The notes below the pieces were generated by a model. That model worked only from the letters and a program-made list of their open reading frames with translations, ran no database searches and was not told where the DNA came from. A stretch of 64,000 nt of DNA from Arbacia lixula (lineage: Eukaryota > Echinodermata > Echinoidea > Arbacioida > Arbaciidae). The stretch spans positions 25,054,003 to 25,118,002 of the forward strand of contig OZ022581.1 of the NCBI GenBank assembly GCA_963669155.1, written 5' to 3'. The first letter of the stretch is position 1, and each line of letters opens with the position of its first letter. The position numbers and the translations under genes are program-made. Below are positions 25,201 through 33,639 of the stretch, one piece after another.

Positions 25201-28200
25201 TCCGGTATGTTTTAAGACATTTGTATTCCTTTTTGTCAAAGCTACAAATCGATTTGCGCAAAACAATACGTAATGAAAGTTTAAATCTCACTTTAATACT
25301 GTAACATTCAAGCAAGCTTATGGTCATGCTTGAAAAAGACCATTCACATTGTGCCTTAGATCATTCACGCGATACACGACTTGATTTATTGATCCATTCG
25401 AAGAATCTGTCATATGGGTGCTAACTAAATCCCTCTTTACCTTTAGTCCATTAACCTTCGATTGGTGACATTCTTTACAAGACATATTCCGTAACGAGGC
25501 CCGACAATCGATTATTCGAGATTGTTGACGAAGTAAAGTAGGTTTGGGCAATAACTATGTTTACGACATCCAGTCGTAACCATGTCAACAAATTGGTACA
25601 TCCGATGTAAAAACAACATACAAATTTCCCTCTTTATAATAACGTATGAGTAAAAAAGTATGCATCATCGTCCCCCCTTTGTGTTCTTCTTCTTTTTCTT
25701 TCTCATCTTCTCCTTCTCTTTCGTCTTCTTCATCGTCATAATCTTAAAATTTCTATTCTTTGCTTCATCGATTTTTTTCTTCGTCTACTCCATTGTTCTC
25801 TATTTCTTCATCTGCATTATCATCCCCTTCTTCTTCTTCTTCTTCTTCTTCTTCTTCTTTTTCTCCTTCTTCTTCTTCTTCTTCTTCTTCTTCTTCTTCT
25901 TCTTCTTCTTCTTCTTCTTCTCCCCATATATCATGTTTCTCATATAATCATAAATGTTCTTTCTGTGGTTCTTTCCCTTTCTCATTGCTCATGTAGTTCG
26001 TATAATTCTATAATTTTCACAGCTCGCATAATATACATACACGATGTGAAAAGCATACATGAAATAAATGTCGAAATGACACAATAGATTGACACTTGCA
26101 TAACCCTACATAGTCATAGTCAAACATAGCCCTACTTAGTGTCGCCTTCAGTTTGAAAGCGTAGTCCTTCAGTTTTCAGACGGATTCCGATCAATAACGG
26201 AATCACAAACCTGACCAGACATACCAACAGATTATGCATGACCAAACAATCCATTAGATTGCATACCATAGTTGTACTAGAATGCAGATACTTGTGTCAT
26301 CTGCTCTTTCGCACATCACAACTAGGCACTGACATATGACATTAGGAGTTTGCCTTACCAAAGGAATCAAATTCTTAGAGTGTACATTTTTTTTCTTCTC
26401 CATACACGGCAAGATCCATGGGGAAAATGTGTTATCAATCTTAATCCATTAATATCATTAAACCAGGGTAGGCCATTCATTGTTTGAAAACTGTCCTACC
26501 AGGGTGGCTTGCTTTTTACATTTCTTGACATTCTAAACAATATTTTGAATGCTCCATAAACACAAAAAATGACATGTAAAATTGACAAGCATACAAATAA
26601 GAGCACGGTTTGGGAGCTTCTCCATCCAGGGTGCTCAACCTTCAATGACTTGCTGTTTTTCCTGGAATTCTGTTACTATCATGAGCCGTACGATAGACTA
26701 GTTGACATGGACTTGTGTGGACCTCAAACCCATTATCTCGTGTTCAAAGACGAATACACGTTACCACTGCGCTGCTTTCAGGAGCTTGGAGTCAGAGAAG
26801 TGAACGAGACACGGAGACAGTGGTGTCACTTTTATAAATCATCGTCTGAGTTGACCGAGACACAGAGACAGTGGTGTCACTTTTAGAAATCATCGTCTGA
26901 GGTGACCGAGACACATGCAGAGACAGTGGTGTCACTTTTAGAAATCATCGTCTCAGTTGACCGAGACACAGAGACAGTGGTGTCACTTTTAGAAATCATC
27001 GTCTCAGTTGACCGAGACACAGAGACAGTGGTGTCACTTTTAGAAATCATTGTCTCAGTTGACCGAGATACAGAGACAGTGGTGTCACTTTTAGAAATCA
27101 TCGTCTCAGTTGACCGAGATACAGAGACAGTGGTGTCACTTTTAGAAATCATCGTCTGGGGTGACCGAGACACAGAGACAGTGGTGTCACTTTTAGAAAT
27201 CATCGTCTGAGTTGACCGAGACACAGAGACAGTGGTATCACTTTTAGAAATAATCATCTGAGTTGACCGAGACACAGAGACAGTGGTGTCACTTTTAGAA
27301 ATCATCGTCTCAGTTGACCGAGACACAGAGACAGTGGTATCACTTTTAGAAATCATCGTCTGAGGTGACCGAGATACAGAGACAGTGGTGTCACTTTTAG
27401 ATCATCGTCTGAGGTGACCGAGACACAGAGACAGTGGTGTCACTTTTAGAAATCATCGTCTCAGTTGACCGAGATACAGAGACAGTGGTGTCACTTTTAG
27501 AAATCATCGTCTGGGGTGACCGAGACACAGAGACAGTGGTGTCACTTTTAGAAATCATCGTCTGAGTTGACCGAGACACAGAGACAGTGGTGTCACTTTT
27601 ATAAATCATCGTCTGAGTTGACCGAGACACAGAGACAGTGGTGTCACTTTTAGAAATCATCGTCTGAGGTGACCGAGACACATGCAGAGACAGTGGTGTC
27701 ACTTTTAGAAATCATCGTCTCAGTTGACCGAGACACAGAGACAGTGGTGTCACTTTTAGAAATCATCGTCTCAGTTGACCGAGACACAGAGACAGTGGTG
27801 TCACTTTTAGAAATCATCGTCTCAGTTGACCGAGACACAGAGACAGTGGTGTCACTTTTAGAAATCATTGTCTCAGTTGACCGAGATACAGAGACAGTGG
27901 TGTCACTTTTAGAAATCATCGTCTCAGTTGACCGAGATACAGAGACAGTGGTGTCACTTTTAGAAATCATCGTCTGGGGTGACCGAGACACAGAGACAGT
28001 GGTGTCACTTTTAGAAATCATCGTCTGAGTTGACCGAGACACAGAGACAGTGGTGTCACTTTTATAAATCATCGTCTGAGTTGACCGAGACACAGAGACA
28101 GTGGTGTCACTTTTAGAAATCATCGTCTGAGGTGACCGAGACACATGCAGAGACAGTGGTGTCACTTTTAGAAATCATCGTCTCAGTTGACCGAGACACA

Positions 28201-29452
28201 GAGACAGTGGTGTCACTTTTAGAAATCATCGTCTCAGTTGACCGAGACACAGAGACAGTGGTGTCACTTTTAGAAATCATCGTCTCAGTTGACCGAGACA
28301 CAGAGACAGTGGTGTCACTTTTAGAAATCATTGTCTCAGTTGACCGAGATACAGAGACAGTGGTGTCACTTTTAGAAATCATCGTCTCAGTTGACCGAGA
28401 TACAGAGACAGTGGTGTCACTTTTAGAAATCATCGTCTGGGGTGACCGAGACACAGAGACAGTGGTGTCACTTTTAGAAATCATCGTCTGAGTTGACCGA
28501 GACACAGAGACAGTGGTATCACTTTTAGAAATAATCATCTGAGTTGACCGAGACACAGAGACAGTGGTGTCACTTTTAGAAATCATCGTCTCAGTTGACC
28601 GAGACACAGAGACAGTGGTATCACTTTTAGAAATAATCATCTGAGGTGACCGAGATACAGAGACAGTGGTGTCACTTTTAGAAATCATCGTCTGAGGTGA
28701 CCGAGACACAGAGACGGTGGTGTCACTTTTAGATCATCGTCTGAGGTGACCGAGACACAGAGACAGTGATGTCATTTTTAGAAATCATCGTCTGAGCAGT
28801 ATACCCCAACAATAACGGGCATGATATCGCAGTCATAGCTTCATGAGCATTGTTAGGAAAAGAGAAAAACTATCATTGGTTAAGACCATACCTACATTCA
28901 TAATCGTACTGTCCCCATCAGCACGCGATGTCTCTTTCGTCTTTACAGTATCTCCGCCCTCTCCTGTCCCATACACAGAAAACCCTTTTGCTAACATTTA
29001 AATGATATTGATCATACATGATTCTAAGTTTGTTAAATTGTATTTATGAAATTCCGAATGAAATCATATATAAGTAGATAAATGCTAAAGAAAATCGCAG
29101 AAACAATTCGTACCATGAACTCCATGTTAGATGCTTCCGGTGAAACCTGTCCTCTTAGCAGGTTGTGTCGGTCGAGGATTCCTTGAATCTCAGACGCAGA
29201 AAACGATGTCGATCTCTTCTGTCGTGATCGTCCGTAGTTGTCGTCATGGTTGCCATGTTCCCCTAGCTTCTTCCCTCTAGCGAAGGTCCGCGAGTCGAAG
29301 CCCTTGAAAAGGGCGTCACTCGCGTTTGCTGAGAAAAAAAGCGGCGCTCCAACAATAAATCTTCCATTTTGGGGTTCACCGTGGTTCAGAGCAGTTGCCT
29401 TCTCAACTACCAGACCAAAGACGAATAGAATAAATCCGTGAACTGTTTTCAT
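12761..29452 (-). CDS. CAP/SCP-EGF-ShKT-SEA-like type I membrane protein
   Basis: Thirteen minus-strand coding exons join with perfect phase: 29452-29114, 24176-23949, 22395-22289, 21678-21587, 20913-20884, 20212-20123, 17594-17478, 16959-16933, 16311-16063, 15358-15300, 14807-14701, 14136-13877, 12990-12761 (1935 bp, 644 residues), all with GT-AG introns. Order: signal peptide (1-22); furin-type RQKR at 77-80; CAP domain about 85-230 with RHNLLRG, the PEASNM helix, CLWEHGNPENI, CGHYTQVVWHN and YIITCNYGPAGNY; Cys-rich hinge with CTQCASGVGEC (about 240-265); EGF-like (266-296); six-Cys ShKT domain (298-333, CEDTHQYC...CPLMCGLC); Gly/Thr-rich stalk (363-391); EGF-like (398-426); a SEA-like module (about 427-610, YGVIVLIYTS, TSWCNVNFGTCC, SFLDQDALYQAV); transmembrane helix 616-641; tail LFKG. 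It is probably a cell-surface or shed CAP protein related in layout to GLIPR1/PI16/CRISP types; the ligand is unknown. The first ATG with a clean signal peptide was taken as start. Confidence 0.87.
13000..13876. other. Intron 12 of the CAP gene
   Basis: This is AT-rich intronic sequence between exon 13 (ends 12990) and exon 12 (13877). I see no repeat of note and no extra exon. Confidence 0.5.
14390..14696 (+). repeat. (GA)n tract abutting a 5' splice site
   Basis: About 300 bp of GAGA with GGGAGAGAGAAAGAGA and CAGTGATAAAGAAGG sub-units. The unit GACAGTGATAAAGAAGGGAGAGA occurs twice (about 14429 and 14513). In the sense strand of the CAP gene this is a polypyrimidine tract beginning a few bases after the exon 11 donor at 14700. 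The long open frames seen through it on both strands are artefacts of the dinucleotide repeat. Confidence 0.9.
15130..15267 (+). repeat. (GT)n and G-run microsatellite
   Basis: Three GTGTGT arrays are separated by G runs of 9 to 15 bases (for example near 15206 and 15253). It lies in intron 10 of the CAP gene, about 30 bp beyond the exon 10 donor. Purity is high, so length is likely polymorphic. Confidence 0.9.
17117..17325. mobile_element. Two truncated MITEs side by side
   Basis: TTAAAGGGAAAGTCCATCCTG at 17117 is the left end of the TTAA-flanked family (as at 3111 and 18242) and fades out by about 17200. From about 17253, AAGGTTTCCATAGAGATTGCC through ATGCAACAGGTCCC is the right half of the family found complete at 19168-19332. 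Both lie in the intron between exons 7 and 8 of the CAP gene. A (CT)n run of about 28 bases at 17054-17081 is adjacent. Confidence 0.6.
17700..18241. other. Intronic sequence with AGTAGTA-rich patch
   Basis: Between about 17710 and 17870 the sequence is a degenerate trinucleotide run (GTAGTA, GCAGTA, GAAGTA). The rest is plain intron of the CAP gene. No exon was recognised. Confidence 0.45.
18242..18732. mobile_element. TTAA-flanked long-TIR MITE, copy B
   Basis: TTAAAGGGATAGTTCACC at the left and GTGAACTATCTCTTTAA at the right are inverted, each end closing on TTAA. The inner similarity to copies A and C includes CATGAAAGAAAC-like words and a central TTTATGACGTCACGTG. It sits in the intron between exons 6 and 7 of the CAP gene. 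At 491 bp it is non-autonomous. Confidence 0.8.
19168..19332. mobile_element. 165-bp MITE, CCAGGRCCCTGTTGCAT termini
   Basis: The left end CCAGGACCCTGTTGCATAAA and the right end TTTATGCAACAGGGCCCTGG are inverted. Both continue inward through ACTTACCATTAATGGTAA-type sequence. Other copies are at 38014-38157 (complete but diverged) and 17253-17325 (right half). This copy is inserted just before a LINE 3' fragment. Confidence 0.8.
19333..19735 (+). pseudogene. LINE 3' end with Cys-His motif
   Basis: The plus-strand translation reads SCTLCAVHIETVARLFWECP then LSRRFLDDF, the C-terminal Cys-x2-Cys...His/Cys motif that follows the reverse transcriptase in several LINE clades ('C..C....E...HLFW.CP'). 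It ends about 19493. The downstream AATAAAGTTTTTATTGG and A run at 19705-19728 look like the element's 3' tail. Only the 3' end is present. It lies in an intron of the CAP gene, on the opposite strand to that gene. Confidence 0.65.
21830..22279 (+). repeat. (GA)n / (GT)n tract abutting a 5' splice site
   Basis: About 450 bp dominated by GAGA with embedded GTGTGT islands at about 21893 and 22224. On the CAP gene's sense strand it starts nine bases inside intron 3, directly after the exon 3 donor (GTGAGTGTGG). Long open frames on both strands here are repeat artefacts. Confidence 0.9.
22436..22932. mobile_element. TTAA-flanked long-TIR MITE, copy C
   Basis: GATTAGTTCACCCTGAAGAT at the left is inverted relative to TTCAGGGTAAACTATCCCTTTAA at the right. 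CATGAAAGAAACAT and GAAGGTTTGACGAAAATCCGTC follow. It has the same family structure as 3111-3556 and 18242-18732; the left TTAA has mutated. It lies in intron 2 of the CAP gene, 41 bp from exon 3. Confidence 0.78.
22958..23027. repeat. Perfect 33-bp-arm hairpin
   Basis: Positions 22958-22990 are the exact reverse complement of 22995-23027, separated by the four bases GTGG. The arm starts GTGAATAAAATCACAGG. It lies 25 bp outside MITE copy C, in intron 2 of the CAP gene. It could be a tiny foldback element, a recent inverted duplication or a double-stranded RNA source; nothing proves transcription as a hairpin. Confidence 0.9.
23040..23948. other. Remainder of CAP intron 2
   Basis: No further exon or recognisable element is seen. 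A palindromic GTGACGTCGTCACGTG patch lies at about 23101-23118. Confidence 0.4.
24838..24938. repeat. Exact 50-bp tandem duplication
   Basis: The 50-base unit starting GCTCGACTTATTTATTCC occurs at about 24839 and again at 24889, identical by eye and directly adjacent. It lies in intron 1 of the CAP gene. Confidence 0.9.
25060..25150 (+). repeat. GA and G-run microsatellite
   Basis: GAGAGAGA with a run of about 13 G at 25072-25085, then AGAGACAGAGACAAAG. It is intron 1 of the CAP gene. The surrounding 24.2-25.6 kb is otherwise plain intron. Confidence 0.8.
25678..25921 (+). repeat. (TTC)n microsatellite
   Basis: It is degenerate at first, then a nearly pure CTT array from about 25828 to 25920. 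The overlapping Phe- or Ser-homopolymer open frames are not genes. It is intron 1 of the CAP gene; 25.9-26.8 kb beyond it holds no recognisable feature. Confidence 0.9.
26796..28797. repeat. 51-bp minisatellite, about 39 units, with higher-order blocks
   Basis: The unit GTTGACCGAGACACAGAGAC + AGTGGTGTCACTTTTAGAAA + TCATCGTCTCA (51 bp) repeats for about 2 kb. Variants include GGTGACC, ATACAG and WG-type GTCTGGGG. A marker variant ACACATGCAGAGACAG occurs at about 26910, 27681 and 28144; the last two are 463 bp apart and their blocks are the same by eye, so whole blocks were duplicated. Because 51 is a multiple of three, frames stay open on both strands; these are not proteins. It lies in intron 1 of the CAP gene. 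Confidence 0.93.
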
Positions 29453-30099
29453 GCTGGCGTATTTGCTTTAACAAACAGTAAAACGTATATGCCAGGAACA
29501 ATCAGGAACACACGGATTCGTTATCATTACGTTCGATAGCTTAATTATCACACTTGGAAGGTTTGACCAAGATATTTTGGAAACAAATCAAATCAAACAT
29601 TCCATAGCTATTTCTGAAGTAAAGTCAACTCTAAACCGCTGTAACGACCAGTGCTGTTAATCTCCCAGCCGCTTCTGGTCGTCGTTCTAAAGCAATGACA
29701 GCAAACACTGTCGCTTGTACTCGACGTTTTAATAGCCGCTGTTTACAGATGTGCCGACCCCAGCTATTGAACCCACGGACCCAGACACAGTCAAGAGTTG
29801 GTCCTTGAGTTCTTGAGGTGATCTAAAGAACGTCACTCTCTCTATTCAAACTATCCTATTGTTCAAGATACAACTCCTTCTTCATGCTCATTAACAATAA
29901 GAGAGTCTACACGGAACATCCACGGATAAACTATTACGTAACGATTCGATCCAGTGACACGCTACAAAGCAGGACGATTCACTTGAATACGCACGTGTCT
30001 TTTTCTTTTGGAGAGAGAGAAGCCAGATCAACTTTTCAAGGAGGAATATTGGCATATTCAGTAATTCCTAATTCCATGTAATGAGGCGTTATCACTATC
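29453..30099. other. Upstream region of the CAP gene
   Basis: This is the 5' flank and probable promoter/5' UTR of the minus-strand CAP gene. I see no clear TATA box at a canonical distance and no coding sequence. Open frames such as 29884-30081 have no support. Confidence 0.35.
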
Positions 30100-30660
30100 A
30101 CCATTGGTGCCACGATTCAAATCGTGGTCTTAATCGTATTGGATCGTAATAAAGTGCGACACCTGCAAGGCAAACACCATACTCTGTTGAGATGTGCTGC
30201 GATCTGTAGAGTCCAACGAAGTCCTTGGTCAGTCGGCATGTATATATTCGTCGCGGTTCAATCGTAGCTCAAATCTTGAACACTCTCGACCCTTATCGTG
30301 AAAGTACATCGCAATCACAACCGTATACTCTCACAACAGAGCGCATCGGTTCGTGATGAACGTATCGGAAGATATCCGAACGTATCTGTACGTACCCGAT
30401 TGTCCTAAATCGGGGACCCCGATTGTGATGATCGTGTCACATTGAGACCCAATCGTGGACTCAATCGGGACAATCCTATCGGAACGTATATGATCGTATC
30501 TGAACGGGAGACCAGATCGTGTCACCTGAAACTTACCAATCGCGATCATATCGTAACCAAGCGCACCAAATCGTACCAGAACGTATCGACTCGCTCAACC
30601 TCGTATCTAAACCTGACATTTCAGAGAAGTTCCACGATCAGCTCAAAAATGCCAATCGAA
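30100..30660. repeat. ATCGT/CGAT-word-rich segment
   Basis: AATCGTG, GATCGTA, TATCGGAACGTAT, ATCGGGAC and similar words recur every 10-20 bases in both orientations, giving a locally CpG-rich patch in AT-rich DNA. Local palindromes occur (GTATCGGAAGATATCCGAACGTAT near 30361). It is probably a degenerate satellite or foldback element; no coding content was recognised. Confidence 0.45.
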
Positions 30661-30770
30661 GCGTTTGCATCGGATCGCACGACAGTGTGAACCTCACATA
30701 AGACACAACATAGAATCATGGAGGTGTTAGGAAGGAGAAGAAACTCGCGCATAATACATTCAAACATCTG

Positions 30771-31282
30771 TATGGGTTCTAAAGCGTGCTCATGAATGTC
30801 AAAAGCATTCCATAATCATGACAATGCTTCGATGTTTCATGTTTAGCTGTTATCAACTTGAACATTTCTTTAAATGCCCATTTTGTCTGTGTTTTCAAAC
30901 TATAAGGAAGTTAAAGGCATATTATGACAGATCCTTTACTCTGCTTTTGTTTCAAAATGTAATGAGGAATCAATATTTGTATTACTTACAAAATTGACAA
31001 ATTTCTTCACTTTCCGATATCTTGTGTATGGGTTCTAAAGCGTGCTCATGAATGTCAAAAGCATTCCATAATCATGACAATGCTTCGATGTTTCATGTTT
31101 AGCTGTTATCAACTTGAACATTTCTTTAAATGCCCATTTTGTCTGTGTTTTCAAACTATAAGGAAGTTAAAGGCATATTATGACAGATCCTTTACTCTGC
31201 TTTTGTTTCAAAATGTAATGAGGAATCAATATTTGTATTACTTACAAAATTGACAAATTTCTTCACTTTCCGATATCTTGTG
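30771..31282. repeat. 256-bp tandem duplication
   Basis: The segment from TATGGGTTCTAAAGCGTGCT to CGATATCTTGTG occurs twice with period 256 (30771 and 31027), with no difference that I can see. Identity over the full length implies a very recent event or an assembly join of two alleles. Confidence 0.92.
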
Positions 31283-31464
31283 CATTTGTGGGATTCAAAC
31301 ATTCTCAAAATGATATATTAAGCTGTGTATTATCATTAACCGTGTTTGTGTGAGTTTGCGTGCAGCGGAGATATTTTACTTGAAAAACTTGTTTATCTGT
31401 GTTTGCTGATACCGGTTATGTGCATGGAAGTATTAATGCATTTAACAGAACTGGACAAGCAAAA

Positions 31465-31950
31465 TGTACAGAGAACTTTTAACGGATGTGAAAATACCAC
31501 TTGCAATAAGGAGAAGGATATTTGACCAGTGCATTTTAAGAACATTGACGTATGGGGCAGAAACCTGGTCAACAACTTAAGAAATGGAACATTAATTGAG
31601 AACAACACAAAGAGCTATGGAAAGAACAATGATTAATTTAACATTACTAGACAAAGTGAAGCACACTGACATAAGGGAGAAAACGAAGGTCAAAGATATT
31701 ATAGTAAAAATTAAAGAGATGAAAAGGACATGGGCTGAAAACTTAAATAGAATACAAGACAACAGATGGACCGAGAAACTCACAGAGTGGCAACCAAGAA
31801 CAGGCAAGCGAAGGAGGGGTAGACAAAAGAGAAGGTGAAGAGACGAAATATCATCATACAGAAACACAGCAACATGGAACAGAATGACAGCAAAAAAATC
31901 TCTCTGAGAAGCCGTTGCCACACAATCATGTTCATAATTGTTAAAACGCC
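31465..31950 (+). pseudogene. LINE reverse transcriptase C-terminal relic
   Basis: The translation contains MYRELLTDVKIPLAIRRRIFD, TYGAETWSTT, then after stops RAMERTMINLTLLDKVKH, KVKDIIVKIKEM and WQPRTGKRRRGR. This is the region after the palm domain in RTE/CR1-like LINE proteins ('YGAE.W..T', 'R..ERA..G....D..RN..IR', 'WRPR..KR..GRP..RW'). The same block is better preserved at 33125-33634 on the other strand. Stops at the T*EMEH*L point and after QKRR show decay. A GAAA-type simple tail follows at about 32010. Confidence 0.75.
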
Positions 31951-32050
31951 CGAGCACCACCTGTTGAGAACACATAACTTTTCAGAGGCATGGCACATGG
32001 GTTCAAAGAAAGAAAGAAAGAAAGAGGCATCAAATCCTTCCATTACACAT

Positions 32051-33097
32051 CCCTGATAGAATCAAGTAAATGTAGACATATTTATTAAAGAAATACCCCA
32101 ATACAAGTGAAGAGAACAGGCTATTGATATAGATACAGATACAGTATGTTTCTAAGATCATCAAAAGCCACAAGGGTTATGTCGGATAATCCCTGTTAGA
32201 ATAACAATTGTTGGATTAAGAGAAGAGAGAGAGATAGAGAGAGATAGAGAGCGAGAGAGAGAGCATTTTGAAGAGTGACATTTTTGCCTTTAAAATTTGC
32301 CCACTCATGCATGACTAATTGGATTAATGTGATTTTCACGCAGAAGTTAGTCAATAAGTTAAAGAACAATCCTGTCAAATAATTTTGACAAATCTTCATC
32401 TTCGATAAAAAAGTGATGCTATTTTGCTTAGTGGGGGAATTACTTTTTTGTTGTGTTTATGTTGGGATATGGCACAGTGGAATTCCCTATACATATGAGT
32501 AAGTTGAAATGGGCCCGTATGTATAACGCGCTTGTCTCTTGGGAAATGAATACAATTCGTGTTCATCCAAGGTCATCCGCTTCCCCTTCCATACGAAACA
32601 CCCTCTTACGCAACTGGCCTTCAGATTTATCTAGGAAGCATTCGAGGGAAGACACATAGATCTGCACATCACTCTGGCGGAACGTTTCCATTTAAAGTAT
32701 CCTTGTCGGGTGGGTTGAACGCAAGACGTCTTGCTTGTAAGTCCACGTAGACCGAACTGATATTGCATTTTTTTTACTATCCCGCAGGGCTATACATATA
32801 TAGACAGCAGCTCTCAAGCTACAAGGTACGTAAAGCTCGCTAATACTAATCATTATATCCGAATTAATCAGAATAATCATTGATGTTGTTAGTAATATAA
32901 GGTACATTCTATTCCACACTACATCATCGTTAAATTATAAACACCATTTCCCAGACCAAACATGCACAATTTACGTAGACTACATGTCAACAAGACATCC
33001 GACAGGACAACATATATGTTATTTTCACTTTTCCCATTGCACATGCTCCAAATTAAAATACACTTGCCAAATACTAATATACATGTCATTCACATGA
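32051..33097. other. Non-coding interval with MITE fragment
   Basis: Positions about 32270-32390 (CATTTTTGCCTTTAAAATTTGCCC..., GTGATTTTCACGCAGAAGTTAGTC) match the right end of the element at 36265-36854. A (GAGATA)n patch is at 32223-32262. Otherwise nothing is recognised. Confidence 0.5.
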
Positions 33098-33634
33098 TGA
33101 GGCTATCTCTATCTATCTCTATCTCTAGCCTATTTCTCTCCAGTGCTGAAGGAAGGCCTCCTCATCATTTTTCCATTTTGATCTATCTTGTGCCGTTCGC
33201 TTCCATGTCATACTACCATATTCTCTAATATCGTCAATCCACCTCCTACTTTGCCTGCCTCTTCTTCTGGTTTTAGCCCTAGGGGCCCAGATGGTTAGTT
33301 TATAAGTCCATCTATCATCTTTCCTCCTGGCCAGATGACCAGCCCACCTCCATTTCTTTGATTTAATTTCCTGTACTATGTCCCGTACTTTAGTTTTCTT
33401 TCTCAAATCCTGGTTTCTAACTTTGTCCCTCTTTGTAACACCAATCATAATTCTTTCCATAGCCCTTTCGGTTACTCTAAGTTTTCCATCCAGTATCCTA
33501 GTTATGGTCCATGTTTCTGCTCCATAAGAGAGCACAGGTATGATGCATTGGTTGAAAATCTGTTTCTTGAGAGAAAGAGGGAGCTTCTCATCACGAAAGA
33601 TAAAGTTGAGCTTGCCAAATTTTGGCCAAGCCAA
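33098..33634 (-). pseudogene. LINE reverse transcriptase C-terminal fragment with simple tail
   Basis: An uninterrupted minus-strand frame of 169 codons carries KFGKLNFIFRDEKLPLSLKK, SYGAETWTITRILDGKLRV, RAMERIMIGVTKRDKVRN, WRWAGHLARRKDDRW, GRQSRRWIDDIREY and WKNDEEAFLQHWREIG. This is the C-terminal part of an RTE-like LINE polyprotein, after the catalytic palm, probably 5'-truncated on insertion. It ends at a stop followed by a (TAGA)n-type tail (33098-33127 on this strand), the kind of microsatellite 3' end common in RTE elements. It is well preserved, so it is younger than the copy at 31465. Confidence 0.85.
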
Positions 33635-33639
33635 CTGAT

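Noticed and set aside
25660-25996. Phe- and Ser-homopolymer open frames
   Set aside because: Translation of a (TTC)n microsatellite.
26569-28709. Repetitive 17-residue proteins on both strands
   Set aside because: The 51-bp minisatellite has no stops in several frames; there is no start context, splice signal or unique domain.
26796-28797. CRISPR-like direct repeat array
   Set aside because: No unique spacers; units are contiguous and the context is an animal intron.
30771-31282. LTR pair of a small retrotransposon
   Set aside because: The two identical segments are directly adjacent with no interior and no TG...CA ends, so this is a tandem duplication.
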